This document shows positions 11,695 through 23,101 of a stretch of DNA of 64,000 nucleotides, piece by piece (the stretch's first letter is position 1; the number at the start of each line of letters is the position of its first letter). The position numbers were made by a program, and so were the translations under genes. Source of the stretch: Dugong dugon. Lineage: Eukaryota > Chordata > Mammalia > Sirenia > Dugongidae. The notes beneath the pieces were generated by a model, which worked only from the letters and a program-made list of their open reading frames with translations, did no database searches and had not been told where the DNA came from. Location: contig CM057460.1 in the NCBI GenBank assembly GCA_030035585.1, positions 134,524,714 to 134,588,713 on the forward strand, given 5' to 3'.

Positions 11695-11865
11695 AGAGCA
11701 GGCATCCTTTACCTGGCGTCCATAGTCCTTGGGAGATCAATAGATTATCTTAAGTGGGTCTATGAACCCCCAAAACATAAGTAAAATTGTGTGTGTGTGT
11801 AATTTTCTGGAAATTGTCAAAGGAATCTATGGCTCAAAAAATATTTAAGACCTAAGGATTTTTAT
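11695..11865 (-). mobile_element. Ancient DNA-transposon relic, possibly hAT/MER type
   Basis: 'gggtctatgaacccccaaaa', 'gtaaaattgtgtgtgtgtg', 'ttttctggaaattgtcaaag' and 'atctatggctcaaaaaatat' resemble a common small mammalian DNA element. Terminal repeats are too eroded to verify. The family and strand are uncertain. Confidence 0.4.
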
Positions 11866-12235
11866 GGTCTGGCACAAGTTATCTTTAAGAATTCTGGAAG
11901 GTCCTTGAGCAATCATCTAGCACACCATGCATGGAGAGTTAATTGTATTCAGATAATCCTCAAAAGTTAAAGAAACAAATTGTACAAGCCCCAGAAGCAT
12001 AGAGATCTACAACTGTAATAAAGCAGCACATCAGGAATTGCTGGGCTAATTTCTGTGGCACTTATACTACTATTAGGAGTGAGGTAAGGAACAAACCCTT
12101 TGCATTTCTCTTATGACTTCTGCCTACCCATGCTGGGTAGAACACTGGTATGAAATAGCCACCCTCCAAACCTTCCTTTACATAGCGATCAAAGCCATCT
12201 TTATAAAATAAGTATCTGATGAAATATCTTCTTCA
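11866..12235. other. Unique DNA, no feature seen
   Basis: Nothing recognised. Confidence 0.45.
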
Positions 12236-12580
12236 TGGTTCAAGCTGCTTCATACTGTGTTTCTGCCCATAACTCCAGCTTCCTCTCCCAGCACTTGTGA
12301 TCTTGCCCCTAGTGCTCCAGCCAGGCCAAAATATTTGATGTCTTGATTATGTACTGCCCTCCTTAAAATGTCCTTCATCTCACAAACTTCCACTCATCCT
12401 TCAAGACACAGCATAGGAGGATTTATTTGAAGATTCCTCAAAGAGTGACCCTATTAGTTCTTACACACAGTACACACATCTGCCCATTTATTATATTGTG
12501 AACTCCTTGTGGGCTAAACTGTGTTATTTCTCTGTTGGTCTTCGGTGTCTGGTACATGGTAGGAAATTGATAAATATTTG
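12236..12580 (+). mobile_element. L2 LINE 3' end
   Basis: Shows L2 3' blocks in order: 'ccttcaagacacagcatagg', 'gtgaactccttgtgggctaa', 'ggtgtctggtacatggtagg' and 'gataaatatttggtgaattg'. It contains no coding part. L2 is an ancient, inactive mammalian LINE. Confidence 0.75.
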
Positions 12581-12713
12581 GTGAATTGATATTCTGTGGG
12601 TCTAAGCAAACAAGGGATCCAGGCCAAGGTATTAAGTAGCATAGGAAGGAGTAAGTACTTTGAGTGAGCACCATAGATCAGAATTTGAACCTCTGATTTT
12701 GGAGCAGAGGATG

Positions 12714-13391
12714 TGTCTTAGGCTGGGTTCTCTAGAGAAGCAAAACCATTAAAGCATATAAATATATATAGAGAGAGATTTAAATCAAGGAAACAGCTGG
12801 CACAATTGTAGAGGCTACAATGTCCCAAGTCCATGGATCAGGGTAGATGCCTCTCCCAATTCATGCAGCTGCAGAAGCTGGCAAACTCAAGATTGGTAAG
12901 TCGGAGGGCAGGGCTCCCACTCATAGTCTATGAAAGTCGACAAATTCCAAGATGGACAGGCAAGACTGCAAGGTTTCTCCTGATTCACATAGCTGCAGGG
13001 GGTGGCAAACCCAAGATCAGTAGGTTGGGGAGCAGGACTCTTGCCCGCAGGCTGTGAAGACTGACAAATCCCAGGATTGACAGGTAAGCTGCTAGCTCAA
13101 GTCCCAAGAACCAGAGGTGAGACAACAAGAGGCAGCTGCTGGATCCAGAATAAGTCAAAAACCTTGGCAAGGTGAGCAAGAAGGAAGTAGCTGGCAGAGG
13201 GTGGAGAGATGAAGGCTGAGGGGGTGGTGGGCCACCACAGATCCTGCCTCCGCTGGTACCACTCAGCAGATTCCATCATGGGGGTGATCACATATCAGAT
13301 TTCAATAGGGAAGTGATCACAACATTATACAACTGCCAAAACACTGAGAATCATGGTCTAGCCAAGTTGACATACGATCTTAACCATCACA
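12714..13391 (-). mobile_element. LTR with perfect 5-bp target duplication
   Basis: It starts TGTCTTAGGCTGGGTTCTC and ends TTAACCATCACA, with inner blocks 'tctagagaagcaaaacc', 'tagagagagatttaaatca', 'aatcatggtctagccaag' and 'ttgacatacgatc'. The target site GGATG is duplicated exactly at 12709-12713 and 13392-13396. A 5-bp site and TG...CA ends fit the ERVL/MaLR class. At 678 bp it is long for that class and contains internally repetitive segments ('gcagctgcagaagctggcaaac' and 'atagctgcagggggtggcaaac'). It is a solo LTR without coding sequence. Confidence 0.85.
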
Positions 13392-14434
13392 GGATGTTTG
13401 CATTCCTCCCTAACTATAAGATCTCCTGGTATGGGTTGATGAGTGTGAGATAGAAAGGAGGCAGGATACTTGGCTGGGTATTTGCATCTGTGAAGAAATG
13501 GTATATTCCAGGTGATCTGGAGGTACAAAAACTGGACTTCTGAAAACTTTTTTGGTAGAGTTGTTAAGAAGTTGATGGCAACAGGTTTGGTTTTTGTTTT
13601 CGTTAAAGACATGGTCATGTTTTTATTCTCTAACTTACACTTTTACCTCTCTTCCCCGTCTTATTATCATTGTTTTTTACTCAAACATAATTTGAGTACT
13701 GGAAGGAAAGATAGGAAAGAGAGCACAAAAGTTCTTCATATTCTCTTAATATCTAACTAGCACATATTTAAAGATGACCTTTACTTTCTTGGGCACTTCC
13801 AGTCTTCTTTGAGGTCCCCACTGGTAGCAAGTCACTCACTTCTGTGCTGTAGGTGGTGCGCCTTCTGCTGGCTGCTGCTCTGCCTCAGTCCCTGTTTTTT
13901 CAGCATTCTAGTCCACATAGATTATTGGGGTCCTGTTGCTTTTCCAGGCAGTCTTCTTAAATGAGACATAAAAGAACTTTAGTCCAATTCTCTCTCCACT
14001 TGACCCACATCTGTTCTGTGAGAAAACTCTAGCATCCTTGCTGCCCACCATTGTGTGAGTGTGGCTAGTTCCTCTCCCTCTGCCATCTCAGGTGCTAGTC
14101 ACAGATTTTTGCCATTAGATTCCTCCTGCTTGTGTTGAGCAACTCTCCACTGTGCCCTACCAATTCCTAGGACACATATTAATCTCTCCAGGGGATTCCT
14201 TAAGCTCCTCTCACCAGACTGAAGGTGAAGGGCAGACACCCTCCATCCCTCCTCTGTGAGGTGGCACCAGGAATCATAACGCAGCTCTCACTGAAGAAAT
14301 TCTCCTCCCAAATTCTCTCCTTCCCCTTTCTTTTTTTATGCCTCCCTTTGGAAGGCATATTTATTGTATCTTGGTATCTTGGTTGTAAGTTCCAACTTAC
14401 ATTCTATTAGAGCAAGAACTTTCGGATTTTTGTT
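13392..14434. other. Unique DNA, no feature seen
   Basis: Pyrimidine-rich stretches but no recognised repeat, gene or regulatory signature. Confidence 0.45.
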
Positions 14435-14522
14435 GAGAAATGAATAAAATAATCTAGATAAAGCACTTAGCACAGTATTTATGAAGCCCTTTAGGAATAT
14501 CAGTGCTATTATCACTGCTGAT
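14435..14522 (+). mobile_element. MIR-like 3' fragment
   Basis: 'aataatctagataaagcact', 'tagcacagtatttat' and 'gtgctattatcactgctg' resemble the MIR 3' end. Short and diverged. Confidence 0.45.
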
Positions 14523-15364
14523 ATGAAGACTATGACTTTCAAATATAGAACTCTTTAGGCATCTGTACGTTCTAGCTTTCTTTCTTATATATTTTCAGTT
14601 TCTTTAGGGAAGTAAACCTGTCTTGTATACATGAAAGAGCAACTTTTGCTAACATAAAAAGGGTACAGTTCAATTTCAAACTTTCAGTTGTCAGTTTAGA
14701 AAAGCATCGACATTAGGATCATTTTGTATTTTACCTCACATTCACCAAGGTAAAATGAATCAAATTCCCTTCTCCAATCCAAGCTTCTGTTGGAGGTGAT
14801 GATTCTTCACTTTATATTTCTCTTTCTCATGAAGAGTCCATAGCCTTTCTTTTAACAGAGAAATTCTTTCCTTCTGGTTAGTGTTTATCATCTATTTTTA
14901 GATAATGATATTAACATTTTGCTAGCATGCAAGTATTTTAGAAACTGTAACATTCGTTTCATTTATATGTATAGTGAAACCTCACTCACTCTTACCCAAA
15001 AAATTAAAAATTCAGTCTAAATCATTATTTGTGTACAAGACAATATGTTTTAGTAGGGGGCAGAGGAGTTTGTGGCAATCTAGCAGAGAAGCTGACCCAC
15101 TAAAAGAAAATAGAAATTCTGTATAAAGTAGAACAGAAAACATTTTTTCCCAATAGCTTGCATAAAAAGGTAAACCACAATAAGTAGAAATGAAAAAGGA
15201 ACACAGTCATTTCAGCTGACTTTGCAAAGGTCCAGGGAGGATAAGAGACTATAAGAGGACCCTAGAGGAACTGAAGGATTAGGGACTAGTGGAGGGACCT
15301 AAAGTTTTAACAACCACAAAAAGCCAGTATAGATGGTATGTACTTCATGAAAAGCAGATAGTTG
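14523..15364. other. Unique DNA, no feature seen
   Basis: Nothing recognised before the L1 complex begins. Confidence 0.45.
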
Positions 15365-15574
15365 GTAATGAGATCCTCCTTCTTTGTAGATGCACAGGAA
15401 ACATTTACTAATATTGACCATATGCTAGGCCATAAACCTATTCTCAATGAATTTCAAAGGATTTAAATCTTACAGAATGTATTCTCTGAATACAGGAGAA
15501 TTAAGTTAGAAATCTATAACTAAAAAAAAAAAAAAAAAAAATATGGAATTCTCTTTATATATATATTAAGAAAA

Positions 15575-16640
15575 TAACTTCAGTGTTCATGGAATGGAAG
15601 ACTTAATATTGTTAAGATTTCAATACTACCCAAAGCAATTTATAGATTCAACAATCTCCCTAAACCAACAGCCTTCTTCAAAGAAATGGACAGCTAGTCC
15701 TTAAATTTATATAGAAATCAAGGGGCCCCAAATACCCAAAACAATCTTGAAAAAGAAGAGCAAAGTAGGAGGACTCACATTTCCCAATTTCAAAACGTAC
15801 TATAGAGCCACAGTAATCAAAATAGTCTGGTACTGGTAAAATGATAGACATATTGACCAATGGAATAGAATTGCGAGTTCAGAAATTTTGACAAGAGTGC
15901 TAAGTACATTGAAGGGGAAAGAATGATGCTGAGACAACTAGATTTCCACATGCAAAGAATGAAGCTGGACCCATACCTCACATCATATATGAAAGTTAAC
16001 TCAAAATGGATCAAGGAACTACATGTAAGAACTAAAATCATAAAACTCTTAGAACAAAATATAGGGGTAATGCTTTAGAACCTAGTTTTCAACAATGGAG
16101 TCTTAGAAATGACACCAAAAGCTTGAGCAACAAAAGACAAGATAGATAAATTAGACATCATCAAAATTAAAAACGTTTGTGCATCAAACTACCTTATTAA
16201 CAACGTGAAAAGACAACCTACAGAATGGGAGAAAAAAACTAGTAGCCATATATATGAAAAGAGTTTAATATCCAGAATATATAAAGAACTCCTACAACTC
16301 AACATCAAAAAGACAAACAAAACAATCAAAAAATGGCCAAAGGACTTGAATAGACCTTTCACCAAGGAAGATACACAAATAGCCACTAAGCACATGAAAA
16401 GATGCTCAGCATCATTAGTCACTACGAAAATTCAAATCAAAACCACAATGAGATACCACTTCAACCCCACTAGGATGGGTATTATCAGAAAAACAGAAAA
16501 CAACAAGTGTTGGCGGGGCTGTGGCAAGAGCAGAACCATTATCCATCGTTGGTAGAATTGTATAATGGTGTCACCACTGTGGAAAACAGTTTGGTGGATC
16601 ATCAAAGAGTTAAACATAGAATTACCACATGACCCAGCAA
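15575..16640 (+). pseudogene. L1 ORF2p C-terminal fragment
   Basis: Encodes the region downstream of the reverse transcriptase, with frameshifts. The longest intact piece (116 residues, 16205-16555) carries 'KRQPTEWEKK', 'SRIYKELLQLNIKKTNK', 'KHMKRCSASL' and the cysteine-rich 'NKCWRGCG' motif followed by a histidine. This corresponds to the C-terminal zinc-knuckle-like segment of L1 ORF2p. The endonuclease and RT domains are absent from this copy. Confidence 0.85.
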
Positions 16641-16789
16641 TTCCACTCCTAGGTATATACCCCAAAGACTGGAAAGCAGAGACACAAACAGATGCTTATA
16701 CATCACTGTTCATTGCAGCACTATTCACAATTGCCAAAAGGTAGAAAAAATGTCTACCAAATGTCCACTAACAAATGAATGGATAAACA

Positions 16790-17729
16790 TGGGGAGGGAG
16801 GGTGAGGGTTATTCACTAACTAGATAGTAGACAAGTATTGTCTCAGGTGAAGGGAAGGACAACACACACTACAGAGGAAGTCAGCACAACAGGACTAAAC
16901 CAAAGCTAAGAAGTTTCCTGAATACGAGCAAACACTTTCAGGGACAGAGTAGCAAGGGTAGGGATCTAGGGACCATGCTTTCAGGGGACATCTAGGTCAA
17001 TTGGTATAACAAAGCTTATTCAGAAAATGTTCGGCATCCTACTTTGGTGAGTGGCATCTGGGGCCTTAAAAGCTTGCAAGCAGCCATCTAAGATGCATCA
17101 ATTGGTCCCAACCACCTGGAGTAAAGGAGAATGAAGAACACCAAAGACACAAGGAAAGTACTAGCCCAAGAGACAGAAAGGGCCATATAAACCAGAGACT
17201 TCATCAGCCTGAGACCAGAAGAACTAGATGGTGCCCAGCTACCGCCAATGACTGCCCTGACAGGAAACACAACAGAGAGTCCCTGATGGAGCAGGAGAAA
17301 GGTGGGGTGCAGAACTCAAATTCTAGTAAGAAGACCAGACTTAATGGTCTGAATGAGACTGGAGGAACCCCGGAAAGCATGGCTCCAGATTCTCTATCAG
17401 CCCAGAACTAAAACAATTTCTGAGGCCAACTCTTCAGACAGGGGTTGAACTGGACTGTGGGACATAGAGTGTTACTCAAGAGGAGTGTGCCTCTTAGCTC
17501 AAGTAGCTACAAGAGACTAAATGGGCACCTTCTGTCCACAGGTGAGATGGGAAGGCAGAGAGGGTTAGGAGCTGGTTGAATGGACGTGGGGAATAAGGGG
17601 CAGAAAGGAGGAGTGTGCTGTCACGGTAAAGGAAGAGCAATTAGGGTCATATAACAATGTATGTATACATTTTTGCATGGGAGACTAACTGGAAATGTAA
17701 ACTTCATTTAAACTACCACTATAAAAAAA
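16790..17729 (+). mobile_element. 5'-truncated L1 3' UTR copy nested in an L1
   Basis: A non-coding L1 3' UTR ending in an A run, bracketed by a perfect 17-bp duplication AAATGAATGGATAAACA at 16773-16789 and 17730-17746. Blocks 'catctggggccttaaaagc', 'gcagccatctaagatgca' and 'accagaagaactagatgg' recur in the HAL1-like element (24180 onward) and partly at 44190, so they define a lineage-typical L1 3' UTR. Its removal restores the surrounding L1 text exactly. Confidence 0.9.
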
Positions 17730-18628
17730 AAATGAATGGATAAACAAAATGTGGTGTATACAGAAAATGGAGTATTATTCAGCCATAAAGAGAAATGAAG
17801 TTCTGATATATTCTACAATACTGATGAACCTTGAAAACATTATGCTGAGTGAAATAAGTATTCACAAAACAACAAATATTATCTGATCACACTTTAAATG
17901 TAATATCTAAAATAGGAAAATGCATAGAGACCAAAGTTTATTAGTAGTTACCAGGGAAAGCTGGGAAGTGAAAAGAGGAAGTTATTGCTTAATGGGCACT
18001 GAGTTCTATTAAGGGTGATGAAAAAAGTTGGAAATAGATAGTGATAATTGTTGCACAACATGGTGAACATAATTAAAGTCACTGACATAAAAATGATTGA
18101 AATGGCAAATGTTTTGTTATATATATCTTACAAAAATTTTCCAAAAAAAAAACTCTAAATCACTAATGGATCAAAGAAGAAATCACAAGGGAAATTGTAC
18201 ATTATTTTTAAATGAATATTAATAAAATACTACACATCAAAACTTGTGAGATGCAGCTAAAACATTGTTCAGAGAGAAATTTATAGTCTAATTAGACTAT
18301 TAAAAATACTGGAAAAGAAGAAAAGCTAAAAATCAATTAGCTAAGAATTCATCTCACATAGTTAAAAAAAAAAAGAAAAAGAGCAGAAAATTAAGCCCAA
18401 AGACAGAAAAATGAAGAAAATAATAAAGATAAGGTAAATGAATTAAGTATAAAGTATACATACAATAGAGGAAATGAGCAAATCCAAAAGCCAGTTCTTT
18501 GAAAGACTAATAAGAAATTTAAAATCCTGATGAAACTATAATTTAAAAAATGAGAGAAATAACTAAAGCCAGTGAAGAAAAGGGACATTTAAAGATCTTG
18601 CAGATATTAAAATGATTATAAGTGGATA

Positions 18629-19099
18629 GCACATCTCCTTAATATGATGTGATAAGAGTGGCACTTTACCTGTCTTATTTTCCTCTGAAAAACACATAAC
18701 CTCAGTCTAACCATGAGAAAAACATTAAACAAATACCAATCGGGGGACATTCTACAAAATACTTGACCAGCACTCCTCCAAACTGTCAAGTCATCAAAAA
18801 CAAGGAACAGCTAAGAAATTGGAGATACGATAACTAAATGTAATGTGATACCCTAGATGAAATATTGGAACAGAAAAAAAGCATTAGAGAAAAACTAATG
18901 AAATCTGAATAAAGCATAGAATTCAGTTAATAATAACTACCAACACTGGCTTCTTAGTTGTGACATATGTACCATAGTAAGGTAATATGGTAGCAATAGG
19001 GGAAACAGAGAATGAGGTATTATGGGAACTCACTATACTAACTTTATAACATTTATGTAAATCTCAAACTATTCTAAAATAAAAATTTTATTTAAAAAA
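18629..19099 (+). mobile_element. L1M 3' UTR copy nested in L1 ORF2
   Basis: 'atcgggggacattctacaaa', 'atacttgaccagcactcctc', 'ccctagatgaaatattgg' and 'ctattctaaaataaaaattt' follow the order of a common L1M 3' end. It is flanked by the perfect 15-bp duplication GATTATAAGTGGATA (18614-18628 and 19100-19114), which interrupts the ORF2 reading of the older L1. Confidence 0.85.
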
Positions 19100-19505
19100 G
19101 ATTATAAGTGGATATTATGACCAATATAGTACAAATAAGTTATAAATTTAGATGAAATGGACAAATTCTTAGAAAAGCACAATTTACATAAACTGACATA
19201 TGAAGAAATAGAAAATATGAATAGTCCTATAATTATTTTAAAAAATTAAATTTGTAGTTTTAAGCTAGTCTATCAAAATCTTGGTCCCAAAGAACTTCAT
19301 TACTGAATTGTACCACATATTTAAGAAAAATAATGCCATTCTTACACAAACTCATCCAGAGAATCGAAATAGAAGGACTAATTTCCAACTCATTTTCTTT
19401 TTCCAAAACATGACAAGATTATTACAAGAAAGGATAAGTGTTGGCCAATCTTATTAATTATATAGGCACAAATATCTTAAACAAAATATGAACAACCTGA
19501 ATCTA

Positions 19506-20222
19506 AAACCCATTGCCATCGAGACAATTCCAACTCATAGCTACTGTTATAGATTGACTTGTATCCCCCCAAAATATGTGTCAACTTAGCTAGGTCATGA
19601 TTCCCAGTATTGAGGAATTGTCTACCATTTTGTCATCTGATGTGATTTCCCAATGTGCTGTAAATTCTATCACTATGATGTTAATGAGGTGGATTAGTGG
19701 CAGTTATATTGATGAGATCTACAAGATTAGATAGTGTCTTAAGCCAATCTCTTTTGAGATATAAAAGAGAGAATTGAGCAGAGAGACATGTGGACCTCAC
19801 ACCACCAAGAAAGCAGCACTGGGAGCAGAGCACACGTCCTTTGGACCTGAGGTTCCTAAGCTGAGATGCTCCCAGTCCAAGGGAAGACTGACGACAGGGG
19901 CCTTCCTCCAGAGCCAACAGAGAGAGAAGGCCTTCCAGCGGAGGTGACGCCCTGAATTTGGACTTGTAGCATACTGGACTGTGAGAAAATAAACTTCTCA
20001 TTGTTAAAGCCATCCACTTGTGGTATTTCTGTTATAGCAGCTCTAGATGACTAAGACAGCTACCCTACAGGACAGAACAGAACTTCCCCATGGGGTTTCC
20101 AAAGCTGTAAATGTTTACTGAAGCCAACTGCCACATCTTCCTCCCACACATCCACTAGTGGGTTCGAACTGCTGACCTTTCTGTTAGCCAAGCTCTTAAC
20201 CACTGCACTACCAGGGATCCTA
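19506..20222 (-). mobile_element. AfroSINE-type SINE, minus strand, split by an LTR
   Basis: The tail half lies at 19506-19544 ('cccattgccatcgagacaat', 'tccaactcatagctac'). The body and tRNA-like head lie at 20064-20222 ('ggacagaacagaacttcc', 'gggttcgaactgctgacc', 'gttagccaagctcttaac', 'cactgcactaccaggg'). The LTR at 19545-20058 sits between them with a 5-bp duplication. The head resembles tRNA-Asn and the tail matches the RTE 3' end. Confidence 0.9.
19545..20058 (+). mobile_element. Solo MaLR-like LTR inside an AfroSINE
   Basis: A complete 514-bp LTR from TGTTATAGATTGACTTG to GATGACTAAGACA, with polyadenylation signal AATAAA at 19988-19993. The target site GCTAC is duplicated exactly at 19540-19544 and 20059-20063, as expected of ERVL/MaLR integrases. 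Because it lies in a SINE specific to Afrotheria, this LTR family must have been mobile after that SINE arose. Non-coding. Confidence 0.92.
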
Positions 20223-20545
20223 GTAATATATACAAGAATTAGTACAATACAACCAAGTTGGGTTCATTTTACAAATGTAAAGTTGGTTACAATTTGAAAA
20301 TCTATCAGTGTAACTGATCATGTTAACAGAATAAAGAAGACAATATAAACACATCAGTAGATGAAGAAAAGCCTATTTTTGATTAAAAAAAAAATTATTA
20401 GCAAACAAAGAATAGAAGAAGCTTCCTTAATCTGATAACACAATTAATAAGTAAGTTTGCAAGGTCATTAGATACAAGATTAATATATAAAATGCAATTG
20501 TATTTCTAGAAACCAGAAAAAAGCAGTTAAAAAATAAAAGTTTTA

Positions 20546-22050
20546 GAGACTTCCAGGCAATATAGCACTATAGTCAGAAGCAACACACCATCCCTCCACA
20601 GCAAAGATCAGAAAAACTAAGTCAAATAGAGTCACACATCAATCCTGAAACCCTAAGCATCAGATGAAGAAATAAAGAACTCAGCCAAGCACCGAATGGA
20701 GTAAGAAACTGACCAAGAAGAGAGAGCAAGGAGAGATACATGCAGAGGTCCCCTATCAGCTACCGCAGCACGAATCTGCCGTCTTGGACTCCTCTCGGAG
20801 ATCAGCGAACAGGAGGTATGAGAAAACAGCTACATGAAGCTTCCAGCAGGAGACAGAACAACCAGTAACCAGCGATATAGGCTTTCCCACCCCACCCCAC
20901 CCCCACCCTTCTTCACCCCCACTCAGCCTCCTCTGCTTCCTGCAGCCACAGTCTCTTGGCTATGAACCACCCCAGTGCCACTTGGATTGATTCCCCCGCA
21001 CTGGCCAGCTCCCTGAGTGCCTTTTGTTGGCTTCTAGTGTTGCTTTTTTCCACTTCTTTAGATTTCTTCCTTACCTCTCACCACCTCCCCCTCCTTTCTC
21101 TCAAATACCTGGCTCTGTGAGCCATCTTTACTTCTTCCTGAAAGGCTACGAAACACCGCTTGACTGTGAAACTACTTCCCGGCCTGTGCAGCCACGCTGG
21201 TAGGACCCCCCAGGGCTTTTTTGTTTGTTTGTTTGCTCTGATTTGTTCTGTTTTGATTTGTTTCTTTGTTTTCTTTTTCTTTTATTGGCCTGGGAGCCCC
21301 TTCTAGCCAGGCAGTACCACGTGGCTTGGAAGCTACTCCCTTACTCTGTGCAGACGCACAGGAACATCCCTGGGGGCATTTCTTCTTTCTTGGTTTCTTT
21401 TTTTTTTTTTGGTTTTTTGTTCATTTTTGTTTTTGTTTTTTTTTTGTTTGTTTCTTTGTTGTATTTTCTACTCTCTCTTATTTCCTTTGTGTCTTTCTTC
21501 ATTTCCAGTTTCTCAATTTATTCATTTTTTTCTTTTACCTTTTTTCTTTTTTATTTTTGTTTTTCCTCATTTCTCAATCTCTCATCTCTCTACTCCAATA
21601 GCAAGCTCCCTTAGCACTCTTTTTTGTTTGTGTGTATGTTTTTGGCTCCTGTTCCTCTCTCCTCTCTCTCTTCTTTCCCATACTCATCTTAGCTCCACAC
21701 ATCACAATCTACCCCCTCCTTCTTGCCTACCTGCACTGTGCGCTGAACATCACACTCCCAAGCAACACAGGCACAGCCTACTGGAATCTGTCCTGCGCTG
21801 ATTCCTGGTCTGCAATGTCAGCCCTGGTATGTGCCACAAACAACCCATCCCCGCAACTCCCCTTCAGCTGGACCTACCCTGCTGTACCATACCTGAGTGA
21901 CTGACCCTGTCCATTGGAGAAGGAGATGAAAAGTATTGTGCCCACAGAAGAGCAAACAACAAAGACTGCACAGCCCACCTGCTCAGACATAACCAAATAA
22001 AACAAAAAAGCAGGATGAAACAAACAAATCTACAATCAATAAATGAGAAA
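20546..22050 (+). promoter_or_regulatory. 5' UTR / presumed internal promoter of the HAL1-like element
   Basis: It begins immediately after the target duplication with 'gagacttccaggcaatatag'. CpGs cluster at about 20760-20815 (taccgcagcacgaatc, ctctcggagatcagcgaac), and a C-rich run (ccccaccccacccccacc) lies near 20889. A T-rich segment at 21380-21560 yields Phe/Ser-rich open frames that are compositional artefacts. Promoter function is inferred from position only. Confidence 0.5.
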
Positions 22051-23101
22051 AATGACTACTGAAATCCCCAAAGACAGCAGACAATATCAAAACATTTACA
22101 AAAACATGACAGGATTGTTCCAGTAGGAGTCCAAAATAAAACACCAGATGACTTTCCAGTAGAAGAAAAGGCACTAGACCTAAGTGATAGGGAATTCAAA
22201 TCTCTAATATTCAGAATTATCCAAGAGTTGAAGCAAAAAGCAGACAAAAACGAGGAAAAAATAGAGAAATTAATGGAAAAGGCAGACAAATTCATGGAAA
22301 ATACAGACAAAAAAATGGAAGCATTCAAGAAAATAATACAGGAACAAAATGCCAAAATAAATTCACAACTAGAAAACATACAAAAACAACAATTAGAAAT
22401 CCAAAAGATAAACAACAAGATTTCAGAAATGGAAAGTGTCATAGAAGGGCTGAGGAGCAGGTTTGAAATGATGGAATCAGTGAAAAGATAGGATTAGCAA
22501 AATTGAATACAAACACTTGGATACAACACTGTTTGAGAAAAAATCAAAAAAGAACGAAGAAAAATGGAGAAACCCTTAGAATTATGTGGGATACAATCAA
22601 ATGCAAAAATCTGCAAGTGATCGGAGTTCCAGAACAGGGAGAGAAAACAGAAAACACAGAGAGGATCATTGAGGAACTGCTGACAGAAAACTTCCCCAAT
22701 ATCATGAAAGATGAAAAGCTGACCAGCCAAGAAGCTCAACAAACCCCATCTAAGATAGACCCCAAAAGAAAATCACCAAGACATATCGTAATCACACTTG
22801 CTAAAACCAAAGACAAACAAAGAATCCTGAGAGCAGCTCAAGAAAAACAAAAAGTCACATACAGAGGAGAAACAATAAGACTAAGCTCAGATTATTCGCG
22901 AGAAACCCTGCAGGCAAAAAGGCAATGGGATGACATATATAAAACCTTGAAAGAAAAAAAATGGCAGCCAAGAATAATACAACCTGCAAAACTCTCATTC
23001 AAATATGACGGTGAAATTAGGTCATTTCCAGATACACAGAAATTAAGGGACTATGTGAAAACCAAACCAAACTTACGAGACGTATTAAAGGAAGTCCTTT
23101 G
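22051..23101 (+). pseudogene. L1/HAL1 ORF1p relic
   Basis: ORF1p is the RNA-binding chaperone of L1 ribonucleoprotein particles. A plausible start ATG lies at 22051; the frame meets a stop at 22123-22125 and continues in another frame. The coiled-coil part is open at about 22125-22491 (lysine/glutamate-rich heptads, e.g. KNEEKIEKLMEKADKF). After a further shift the RRM and C-terminal domain are open at 22503-23102, with 'NLQVIGVPE' from 22608, RGETIRLSSDYS, and 'WQPRIIQPAKLSF' near the end. At least two frame breaks make it non-functional. Confidence 0.85.

Larger units (their letters stand above)
15542..18149 (+). mobile_element. L1 3' half inserted in the old L1; itself interrupted
   Basis: It covers the ORF2 C-terminal part from 'ttcatggaatggaagactta' (about 15588) to the 3' end. 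The end has 'gtattattcagccataaaga' (about 17770) and 'attatgctgagtgaaataag', then closes in A-rich sequence near 18150. An L1 3' UTR copy occupies 16790-17729. It abuts an A-tract at 15523-15541; no clean target duplication was found because the site is A-rich. Confidence 0.75.

Noticed and set aside
21225..21801. Phe/Ser-rich protein of about 130 residues
   Set aside because: The frames arise from the T-rich 5' UTR of the HAL1-like element and are open in several overlapping frames at once, a compositional effect.
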